The translations under genes and the position numbers were made by a program. This document shows positions 24,899-34,700 of a DNA stretch of 64,000 nt, piece by piece. Positions within the stretch are counted from its first letter, which is position 1. Each line of letters opens with the position of its first letter. The notes beneath the pieces were generated by a model that had not been told where the DNA came from, ran no database searches, and was given only the letters and a program-made list of their open reading frames with translations. Source of the DNA: Hormiphora californensis (lineage: Eukaryota; Ctenophora; Tentaculata; Cydippida; Pleurobrachiidae); contig CM035357.1 in NCBI GenBank assembly GCA_020137815.1, positions 8,039,111 to 8,103,110 of the forward strand, given 5' to 3'.

Positions 24899-25495
24899 AG
24901 AGAGAGAGGAGGAGAGAGAAAAGGTGGAGGAGAGGGAGGAGGAGAGAGAGGAGTTTGGTCGGAAAGATGGTTTTAAAAAAATCTTTGGGGCCCAAAATTA
25001 AATTTTATCAAATTACCGGGGGGCCCAAATAACAAAAATTCACAGATCGTACGAATGCCCAAAAAGGGGAAATAGAGTAAAAATTTTTTTGGTTTAAGCC
25101 CAAATAGAGGTGCGGGTGCGGTTATCCGAAAGGGGAGGACTTGGGGGGTTCCCCAATAAACCCCCTTAAAAATTAAGTAAAGTAAACTCACCACATTCTC
25201 CTGGAGATATACAGAGAGCCGGCTCTCGGTAAGCGATCTTGAGAGTCTCCTAACAATTGGTCGGGGTCTAAAAGGTAGTAAATTAAGCCTAATAGGTAGG
25301 GTAAAGCCCACATTATCCTCCGTCCCTTATTTTACCATCATTCCAAAGAAGGTTGACTCTCTTGGGTTTATTGACCACTTGATGATTTGTCAATGTTGTC
25401 GACCTCTTGAAAATGTGGTATTACTTGAATTTCTGATGTCAGAACAGCATTTAACTGTGATCGCTGTGATGTGTCATCATCATTGAGAAGCGTTG
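16685..25495 (-). CDS. Two-pore-domain potassium channel (K2P), 5' end missing
   Basis: K2P channels carry background K+ leak across the plasma membrane. Exons in order on the minus strand: 25495-25425, 25249-25192, 22606-22433, 21810-21680, 21454-21435 (20 nt), 21400-21372 (29 nt), 20002-19856, 19749-19625 and 16774-16685 (stop). Phases join throughout. The first two exons and the start of the third encode the extracellular cap region. Pore 1 is DFCSTILTTIGYGG, split by an intron in the selectivity filter. M2 is the VVVLYSLPGMLLMMSYLNFF stretch and M3 the CYLAMISFMLLALYLVG stretch. Pore 2 is YFYTITMTTVGIGD. M4 (VLGVFCIGLALVTTVFGAM) leads into a short basic, helical tail. The exon with M1 and the N-terminus was not found between 25.5 and 27.3 kb. 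The exon at 27562 could belong upstream, but its phase does not join directly. Confidence 0.85.
16859..17091. mobile_element. MITE, ACGTCTGGGGCAAAAAA termini, TA duplication
   Basis: The termini ACGTCTGGGGCAAAAAA and its exact reverse complement are flanked by TA on both sides. It is 233 bp long with no ORF, in the last K2P intron. Confidence 0.85.
17522..19085. mobile_element. 1.56-kb foldback element, near-perfect 750-bp arms
   Basis: Left arm (from CAAGGTGGGCCACGGATTGT) and right arm are reverse complements over about 750 bp each, meeting around 18280-18330. TA flanks both ends, as expected for TA-targeting DNA transposons. ORFs in the arms are mirror images and encode nothing recognisable. 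A diverged half copy lies at about 55.9-56.6 kb. The element occupies the last K2P intron. Confidence 0.9.
19440..19600. other. K2P intronic DNA with short local repeat
   Basis: The stretch between the foldback and K2P exon 19749-19625 is AT-rich. It holds three copies of CACAACATTATG/C near 19510-19555. Nothing else is recognisable. Confidence 0.5.
20114..21358. mobile_element. Foldback element with asymmetric arms in K2P intron
   Basis: The ends GGGTGTTTTTTTAGGTATAC and GTATACCTCAAAAAAGACCC are inverted. The order GCACTCAGCAAGGCGG, CATCGATATTGTGCACA, AGAACATCTAGAACATATCA and CGTGCCTCACTTCCT is repeated inverted in the right half. The left arm (about 740 bp) is longer than the right (about 480 bp), so one arm has gained or lost DNA (about 20400-20660). 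No transposase seen. Confidence 0.8.
23040..25170. other. Suspected low-quality or artefactual sequence inside K2P intron
   Basis: From about 23040 the composition changes abruptly to strings of A, G, C or T homopolymers (TTTTTTTTTT, GGGCCCCCGGGCCCCC, GGGGGGGG), then to almost pure purine (GGAAGGAGGGAGAGGAAGGA), and returns to normal at about 25180. Neighbouring introns are nothing like this. Long frames on both strands here are compositional artefacts. It resembles error-rich read tails; a real purine tract at 24.3-24.95 kb may be embedded. Confidence 0.6.
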
Positions 25496-25629
25496 CTGAG
25501 AGGGGGAAAATTGGGGGTTTTCAAAGGAAGCATTTTGGGGCATCTGGAAGTCGGTTTAAAATGCAAACTGAGCAAAAAATAAGGGGTTTATGAAGAGGAT
25601 AACATGCTAACCTTGACATTGTACGGAAT

Positions 25630-25870
25630 TTGGATTTTGAGAGTTCCATTAGAACAAATCAGTTTTTGTCCATTAACCTCCCAACTCTTCTCTTTCTCGT
25701 TCTTTTTTCTCTCTCTTTTTCTCTTCTTATCTTTTTTCTCGCTCCCTTTCTCCTCATCTGTCCTCTCTCTACTCTCATAATCCTCTCTCTCCCTCCTCTA
25801 ATCCTCTGCTCAATTCATGTTTTCAAAACTCTCACTCTTCTCTCTCTCTCCCTCTCTCTTCTATTCTTTT
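25630..25870 (+). repeat. Pyrimidine-rich low-complexity tract
   Basis: CT-rich DNA (CTCTTTCTCGTTC, TCCTCTCTCTCCC) without a fixed unit. The minus-strand reading around 25660-25605 gives a short codon-like stretch ending in a GT donor, but its phase does not fit the K2P exons. Confidence 0.6.
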
Positions 25871-26569
25871 ACTCCCATTTTATTTGTTCTGTGAAGCCCC
25901 TGTAAAATTTTTATGTTAGTAGCGAAGCCGTTATCAAAACAAGCTAATTTACCAAAATAGAGGCAAATAGGCGAAGGAAACTTTTCCACAATAAACAATG
26001 TAGACTTGAACGAAAAAAATCTTTTGTCGCCCTTATAAAATAAATAAAGGAATGCCCAAAAAGGAAAAGCTAAATATTATATAGTACCCTACAAACATAC
26101 TAACAAATTGGGTTTATCCAAGACAAAAATGGTTATGTCCTGATTTCAGGCGATAGAACACATGTTTTTAGAGCATATTAATAACTCAGGAAAGAGAACA
26201 TATAATACGTAATTTTGTTTCTACTGTTTGAACTCTCTATCAAACACATAAAAAGTTTTTGGGCACAACTTTCTGCATTGGCACCTCTATTTATTAGGAA
26301 AGTGGTAATATCATTACAACTATGTTCCTAAAATATGCCCTTCCTTTCTCACCGAATGGGCGTGGGTTCATGGGAAAATGCACTATACAGTTATTATCAA
26401 ATTCAAACAAGCGATTGATAAAATGACAGGGCAGCCATACGATACGTATGTTTTTCCGTGACAAGTGACACATGGGTGCAATTTAGCTTTGGCCTTTAAT
26501 GTAATATCTCCCTTGCACTTTTTTACCATCTTCTGTATTTATTTTTCTGTCTATCTTTCTATCACTAAC

Positions 26570-26796
<227 letters not shown>

Positions 26797-27296
26797 ATTC
26801 TGGAGTGACACCAAGCTGCAAGATAAGATGCAAGATAAGATGTTTTATATTATACTAATAATTGTAGTAGGGGCCTCTTTTGTATTCGAAATCAATAGAC
26901 TAGATAGTAATATTAATGATGATAAGTATTCCATTTATCCGGAATCTAATTGGATATTAGTCTCTGTTTATTCGATCTGATTGCTCACTTCGATCGAAGT
27001 TGTGTTGTGGATTCGCTTAATAACTTAATATGTAACCGCACGACATTATAAACAGCCGGAAGACTGCTGCTACCACAACTGTATTAGCTCGCCACTAAAG
27101 AATCCAGAGTACTGAACAATATATCCACTTTACGGCATTAAGAAATCGATTACGATGTGCTTATAGAAATCAAACACAAAGGTGCGGTGAAAGATTTAAA
27201 TACGATGAATCAAGTACTTGTATGTGCAAGAAAATGAAGGAGTGTTTTGGCGGGAAACATCGCAATCACAATCAGTAATCACTTAATACACGTACC

Positions 27297-27579
27297 TTGA
27301 AGTACCGATTTCGCTGGACAACCTGGTCAGCAACACCAGAGAAACTTGCACCACGGTCTGACTTCATTAGAATCTCCTGCTGCGTCACCTTCTTCCATCT
27401 TCCCAGAGTTGCCGGCCGTTCTTCCTCCGTGTCTTGGTTGGTGGAGATCTCCGATCTTATGGCAGGTCCATCATCCCAGACTTGGTTTGTATTGTTCTTT
27501 GAGAACCTTATTTTAAGGTCACCCAGTCTGTTTTGGACGTCCACCCTTCGTGATTTGAACATGCCGGTACAGGAAAACT
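27297..27579 (-). CDS. Unrecognised coding exon (candidate N-terminal exon)
   Basis: One open exon on the minus strand ends at a canonical donor (CTTCAAG|GTACGTG at 27297/27296). It starts either at ATG 27562 (MFKSRRVDVQNRLGDLKIRF) or at an acceptor TTAG at about 27580. It is hydrophilic and charged, with RPATLGRWKKVTQQEILMKS near the middle, and has no membrane segment or known domain that I recognise. It could be the cytoplasmic N-terminus of the K2P gene downstream, with the M1 exon missing, or the next exon of the gene at 28.7-29.2 kb. Phase alone does not settle it. Confidence 0.45.
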
Positions 27580-28746
27580 AACGGTTAACTGCTCAGCGGA
27601 AGTGCAAAAAGCGAAGATTAAACGGTGAATATATAGTACAAAGAGAGTGAGGAGGACAATTGAATGGTTGGGAATATGAAAAGACAAACCAAGGGACAAT
27701 AGCCTGCTCTTTATTTAGAATAGCACATCTCGCATCTTTTGTGCAAGGTTTTCCTGTTCAACAATGTGTGGAAAAGAGAAGAATAAAACTGTAACAGTAA
27801 TAACGGGGCAGTAGTTAGACAATATAGTTACTTTTCTACTGGATTACTAGATGCAAACTATAGAAAAAAACTAATTATGTGACTTTTTATAAAATTATAA
27901 AAGCCACAAAGCTATGGCCTATGATGGTACGACGTAGTTGTGTGTAGTATGTACGACGTACAATGTGCATACAACTGCATAGAGATAAAGTTAGTACGCA
28001 CACGTCTTCTGTATGACGATACACCAGCAATGATGATTATTTTTATATTATCGGGAGATGTAGAAAATATAGAGAAAGAGAAATAAGAGAGAGAAGAGTG
28101 AGAGAGATTGTGGAATTCAGATAAAATTTAGCACCAGGAAAAAAACCACGTGTTCTCCACAGAAATAGGTTACAGGAATCATGTGAGGGTAATTAGGAAC
28201 TGTAAATCCTCTAGGAAAATTGGATTGTGCGATTCAATTCGATTGCAATCTGAACTAGACAGGCATTGCAGAGTGTAAACTTTAAATTCGAGAACTGCTG
28301 GAGTTGCGGTTACAAAGTGACATCTTATTCTCTGAAATCCTTAGAGGGAAAGCGAATGAGATCGAAGCAATATTTTAGTATTGATACATAGCTCCTTTAA
28401 TCGACCGGAGCTGAAAAGTTATCATGCTAATTATATCATTTAAATCACAAATTGTTAATAAGTTGACTTGTTCAGCCTCCTGCCTCTTTGGGGCAATACA
28501 AAACAACGACATGTCCTGTTATACTATACAAAGGTTAAAACTATTTGAAAAATTAATTTGTACTGAAAGACAAGTTTGAAGTAAATCCCCGTGACATAAC
28601 AGGTGCTTATCAGCTCATAAATGATGTCACATACTATGTGACACATAAACGGGCCTATGTCCGCTATATCAGTATAGTAGTTGCAATAGAAGTGGTTAGA
28701 TCATGATCAGTCAATCTAGAATAAAATTTGTACTGACCTACCTCAC

Positions 28747-29201
28747 CAAAGATGAACAGGATGCAATTTAACATGTCCTTTTTCTGAAGTTCTTCCATGA
28801 CATCTTCATCCAGTGTTCCACTTCCAGAGATATCGTCACCGATTACTGGGATGGAAAACCCATGGGCCGCTGACACCTTCCCAACTGCTTTCTTCCACCG
28901 CTCCTGTGCTGTCGGTACTAAGATAGTTACAATTAGGAAATTTTTGGGCACATCGCAGCCATCTGCGTTCGTGCTCCTCTCAAGCAGGGGCTCGACACGG
29001 CAAAAGACATGTTTTATACATGTCATTATATCATAAATCATTTTGTGGCTACATTTATATATCGAGTTGGTAAATGTTTATTATGTAAAGCAATTATAAT
29101 TCAAGTTAGGCAGATTATTGGCGAGGAACATGGTACCTTGTTGCTGCACATTATTCTTCCTGGCTGCAACTCTTCGTTCCAACTTAGCCTCCCAAGATTC
29201 C
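28747..29201 (-). CDS. Unrecognised gene, two joined exons
   Basis: Exon 29201-29137 reads ESWEAKLERRVAARKNNVQQ (coiled-coil-like, basic). It joins in phase 1 to exon 28917-28747, which reads PTAQERWKKAVGKVSAAHGF, then IPVIGDDISGSGTLDEDVME and ends LNCILFIFG at a GTGAGG donor. Both introns are canonical. The RWKK word also occurs in the exon at 27.3-27.6 kb, so the two may be parts of one gene, but the phases differ and an intermediate exon would be needed. Upstream and downstream exons are not identified. Function unknown. Confidence 0.5.
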
Positions 29202-29296
29202 CTAAATAAAAATTTGATGGATAAGTATATACAAATGCGAGAGAGGAGATAATATATCTATAATAATTGACACTTAACTCATACCATATTTACAGT

Positions 29297-29390
29297 AAAA
29301 CCTCGATTTACCGGACACTACTCCCTGATTTCATAATTTGGGAAAATGTATCAGTTCGGTAAATCGAGGTTAATCCGGTAAACCTGTTTG
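29297..29390. mobile_element. Short MITE relic, CAGTAAAACCTCGATTTACC type
   Basis: CAGTAAAACCTCGATTTACCGG is followed about 40 bp later by the imperfect inverse TTCGGTAAATCGAGGTTAATC. The terminal word CAGTnnnACCTCGATT is typical of pogo/Tigger-like MITEs. Confidence 0.6.
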
Positions 29391-29994
29391 AATGCATATA
29401 CACTGAGATTAAGAGAAAATGATTGTAGGGAAACACAGCATTATTGAAATTAACGCAATTGTTCTTGTTGCTATTCCGTCACACAAGGAGGAAATTATCC
29501 CGGGAATTATTTAAAAGTTGTATCCTAGTTAGTTACCTTTCAGGAAGTTTTTCATTAACAGGGCATTCCACTCTAGCAACAGGGCATTCCACTCCAGCAA
29601 ATGTGGATGTTGTCCGCATAAAATTGAAAGCCATCCCTTGTATAATATATTATGTATTGTATTGGTTTATCCTAAAGCTGAAGTGATTCATGAAATAAAA
29701 GATATACATGAATCCCGGAAATGGAAGTTGAATCCTGAAAGTGGTCGTATTAGCCGCACAACTATACCATAGCAAATGTTGGAAAAGGAATCGAGCGATA
29801 AACGGTATCATTGTACTGTGTGACACAAGACCTAAACAAGAGAGCTTGGGTACCAGTACAGCTGTTATATGATCGTGAGACCAAAAAAGGAGAGCGAGAA
29901 TATCAATAGCGTTGTAATGAATCAGAATATAAAGAAAAGGTGGAGAAAGGGAGAGAGCTATGACACAATCAGCCGTTCGCATGTCATTCTCTAT

Positions 29995-30130
29995 TTTTTT
30001 TGATCTGGCTTTTTTGATCTGGCTTTTTTGATCTGGCTTTTTCGATCTGGCTTTTTTGATCTGGCTTTTTTGATCTGGCTTTTTATGATCTGGCTTTTTT
30101 TGATCTGGCTTTTTTGATCTGGCTTTTTAC
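29995..30130 (+). repeat. Tandem TTTTTTGATCTGGC repeat upstream of AQR
   Basis: Nine imperfect copies of a 15-17 bp unit TTTTTTGATCTGGCT end about 160 bp before the AQR start codon, followed by a C-tract. A short palindromic AAAAAGCC/GGCTTTTT pair overlaps the end. It may lie in the AQR promoter. Confidence 0.85.
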
Positions 30131-30289
30131 CTAAAAAAGCCAAACCCGCCCTGAAATCCGGGATTGATCTGGATTTTTTTGCCCTTGCCCCCCCCCCCTC
30201 ATATTTTTACATATATACATTATTCAAATTATAATAAGTTATTATGTATTCCAGTGTTATAAATTAGTTACCCTGTTCTCATTCTAGCA

Positions 30290-31677
30290 ATGGACACTAA
30301 CGTGTATGTTGGTGGGGCCAGACATTTTCCGAACAAAGATCAGGCGGATCAACAAAAGGTATTGCTCTTCACAATAATTAATGGCACTGTAAGATTCTCT
30401 ATTTTTCTACATAACATGGTCTGATGCAGTCAGAGGACCCCGATTTACCGGGAAAACACTTCCCCCGAGCATCCCTGTAAATCGGGGTCCGACTGTCCAT
30501 ACGATGCCCTTATTCTGAAATATTTCAGCAGCGGCCTCTACGACACGGTGTCGCTCCAACAGTGACTGAGATCCACAGTGATGTGCTAACAAACTTGGCT
30601 AATCAGTATTGGGCACCACACTCAACACTGCCTAAACAACCGTTTAGTGACAAAGTTATAAATAGGATCTATTACACAGAAATTGGAACCAAGTAAGTAT
30701 GAGTTGGCCTCTACTTAAAAAGATAATTAAGTGTGCATGATGGACATTGTAGCTACTAAATCATCCTTTTAAAGCAAAAACAAAATAATTTTCTCTCTAT
30801 TTCTAATTATCAGATGGTTTTTGAGCCTGTATACCCTCCACATGTTGTTATTGAGAGAGTTTTTAATTTGTTAGGGGGTCCAGACTTATGTTGCCAATAA
30901 TTACCTCTCCTTTTATTCCCAGGTTTCCTATCCGGAGGATAATGCTGCTGGAGTTTTCGCAGTACTTAGAGTTATACCTGTGGCCCAACTTCTCTCCCTC
31001 TACACTGTCACCCAGCTATATAATGAGTATCGTTATGATGATCAATGAAAAGGTCCGCCAAAAAGTTGAAGTTTGGCGGGTTTTTCGAGAGCAGCCAGCA
31101 CAGGTAAGATATCCTCATGGCAAAAACCAGCCTATTAGATCTACAAGATGCACTTGTGGGAAGTCTAAATCTCCTCTTGGAACTTTGGGTGATTATAAGA
31201 CGTACTTTGAGCTGCTGTGAAATTGTCAAATCGAACCTTCTATGAGTACCCTTTCGTCTTTGTTAGCAATTTCAACTAGCTACTATATCTCAAGGTTGCT
31301 TTGTTTTTCCACGCTGTGAAGGAAGCCATGAAGGATGAGAACGGGCAGTTTAAAATTAAAGAACAGACTGTTCTGCTAACTTTCCTCATACACTCCTTCA
31401 ACAGCTTGGTAAGTCCTCTTTCAATCGCTTAATATTAGCCCAAAATAGTAGTAATTTAGTATTATAATGTACATTGTAAAATTTTGAGATATAATATAAT
31501 TCTTTAGGTACCACTGCTTGTACAACTTATAACACCCCCCAGTGTTATAAGTGAAAACTTGTAACACCCCCCAGTGTTATAAGTGAAAACTTATAACACT
31601 GGGAGGTGATACATGAAAACTTATAACACCGCTGCACTTAGAACTCCACCGTTAGAAAGATAAACGTGTACGAACTC

Positions 31678-31764
<87 letters not shown>

Positions 31765-34700
31765 ATGTCACACTCTCACGCCGTTGCAGCACCGAGATCA
31801 AGATAACAGTTACGAACTCCCGGACCCACACATTCTTTATCTCTCTCACTCTCACTAATCTCTCACTCTCTTTACCTATCTCAGGCGTTATCTTATCTTA
31901 TACTGATTTCTCTGCCTGCTACCTTATCATGAATTTGTTCTAATTGTTACGCCCTAAAGTGTCTCTCACTCTTGTTTAAAAAATTTTACAATGCAATTTT
32001 ATTATGCCTGTTTTCGTTGTACCTGACGTCAACAATAATGTCCCAGATTCGTACACTTTTAGACCTCGCAGGCTCGGTCAAAAAGTAAAACTACATCACT
32101 CGCAGGCTCGTGAGGTAGTTACACTTATTGCCACTCGCAGGCTCGTGCACTAAAGTACAAGAATCTGCCTCGACCTGTGGTCTCGGATCATTATTGTTGC
32201 ACTTATAACACTCGACCTTCGGTCTCGTGTTATAAGTTTTCAGGTACAACTTATAGGCATAATAAAATCCTACATTATATGATACAAAAGTAAACACAGT
32301 GTTTACATTATATGATATATGTACCATTTAATATTTTGTTTCTCATTTGCAGGAAGAAGACATAGTAAGGACACAGATTCAACACACTGTTGGACTTGGT
32401 ATATGGCGGAATCTCCTACCGGCAAAACTTAATTCTCTCCTTGCTCGGAATCCAAGACTATCTAAACGATGGGCAGGGCTTGCAAAACGGGAGTCTAAGT
32501 TGTCTGCCCGTGAGAGAGCTCTGAGAGAAAACGACTATACATTCTTACCCAAACTCGTCACCATTTTCTTGGCTGTATTGTCAGAAATTTCAGCGGAAGG
32601 TGCAGTGAAGTTGGAAGAGGTTAACTTCTGCGAAAGATTCTTGGAGTTATGCATTGATTTACAAGCCCAATTGCCAACGAGGCGGTTCTTTAACTCTGTG
32701 CTTCTTGATTATCACTTGATTGTGAAGTGTGGTCAAAGTGGCCTCGCTGCCAGGGCTAGTGCGGAGGGTCATTTGTTCACAGAGCTCCTCAAGATGGTCC
32801 AGTTCTACTCAAAGTAGGTTTGCTATATGCTATACTAGATCCATTCTACTCAAAGTAGGTTTCCTATATTCGATGGCATTTCTTGTTCAGCAGTTGATAA
32901 AAACAGTTACCCAATGAGCTTCATGCCCTTAGATATTGCAGCTGTGAACTCATATCATGAACGCATGTAGGAATACGATTTTTAAATGCCAGGGGATCTT
33001 GAGTGTGGAAGTGGTATTCGTTAGTTACTATGAAAGAGATGTGATCAGGAAATAAAATAGCTATATGGATTAAATCTCATTCATAATACTGGGTGTTCAT
33101 TTTGGATCTTTACAAGCGTTGGCCTTCACCCAGAAAAAAGTTGACAAGATCAGGTCATGAAACTTCATACTTGGACTATTCTATACCCTCATTCAAGGTT
33201 CCTGGGGGTTTTGGAGCTTTAGGACCCCGGGAAGTGTGTTTTTGGCATCAAAACTACTAGAAGGAATTTTTTGCTGGTGCTGAGACTTTGCTAAAATGTT
33301 TTTTGGGTATTTTCTATGTCAAGTTTCATAGAGATTGGATGTGTTTTTCAGACTCAAAATTTCATAAAAAGTGGCTGAAAAGGCTCGAAAACAGCTCAAA
33401 AACGACTAAAATTGAGTCTTTCCAGCCACTTTTTATGAAATTTTGAGTCTGAAAAACACATCCAATCTCTATGAAACTTTAGGATTGACATAGAAAATAC
33501 CCAAAAAACATTTTAGCAAAGTCTCAGCACCAGCAAAAAATTCCTTCTAGTAGTTTTGATGCCAAAAACACACTTCCCGGGGTCCTAAAGCTCCAAAACC
33601 CCCAGGAACCTTGAATGAGGGTATAGAATAGTCCAAGTATGAAGTTTCATGACCTAATCTTGTCAACTTTTTTCTGGGTGAAGCCCAACGCTTGTAAAGA
33701 TCCAAAATGAACACCCTGTACATAATTATAATACCACTTCCACACCCGAGATATATGCCTGCTGTTTGTTTCCCCTTTAACTGTTGTGTGAGAAAATTGA
33801 GAATGTAGCTAGAGAAGATATGAAACATCTTGATTCTTCTGAATAATGAGTTCAGAGCAAGAATTAAATAGGGAAGAAAATCGAAAAATACTGGGTTTGA
33901 CCGGGAATTGAACCAGGGACCTCCAGAGAGACATGCTCGGAGCTATACCACTAAGCTACCAAACCCTATCTATCTTGATTCTTGTTCCAAAAACAGGTTT
34001 GTCACCCTTTTCTCTGCATCAGGTTTGAAATAGAGGATTTGGAGGGAGTTCCCCTTACCCAATCAGAAATGCTCACTGCTCACTACGACAACGTACTGAA
34101 TCTACAGAAGCAATGTTTCGCCAATTTTAAGGTAGAAGCAAGTTCAGTAGCATATTCGACTATTCACATATTTAAACATACTACAACTTCTCCCACGTTC
34201 CCAGGAACTAGAGGAGTTGGCGTTAGCCAGTATTAGTCAAGTGGATAGTAGAGAAAGCTTGATGGGTTATCTCCGTGGACTGAACAACAAACGACTGCAC
34301 GAGCTGGCAAGCCAACTTCATCTTGTAGAAGCGGTATGTTCTGTTTTCAGTATGTACAATAGATCTGGGTTATTATATTGGAAATTTCATCTTCTTCTCT
34401 GAAGTCAGAAGTGGAATCCGATTGGTCAACTTATTGATTCAGTTAAAGCTGTCAGTAACAGATATTTATAGTTATACGGGTTTGTATTAAACTATTCGAC
34501 CCAAAAACATTGGTCTAACCGGCTGTTTTTGAGTCGAACAGTTTCGGATACAATGAATTATGTGTATTGTGGACTGTTGACGACTTGTAGATTTATTCAG
34601 GAATTATTTTCCTGAAAAAATTTACAAGTCGACAACAGTCCATAATAAACATTATTCATTGTATTGACAGGTTACACTCACTATCCCATCTAGCACGGGG

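Noticed and set aside
24143-25032. Long frames on both strands in the purine-rich block (up to 230 aa)
   Set aside because: Low-complexity, error-like sequence; amino-acid content is almost only K/R/E/G or S/P/L/F.
26030-26130. Minus-strand stretch resembling a K2P M2 (IIFSFSFLGIPLFIL)
   Set aside because: Right strand but a stop follows at once, no usable splice sites fit, and the true M2 exon is at 21810-21680.
26825-26980. Plus-strand hydrophobic stretch (YIILIIVVGASFVF) as the missing K2P M1
   Set aside because: It is on the opposite strand from the K2P exons and continues from a microsatellite frame.
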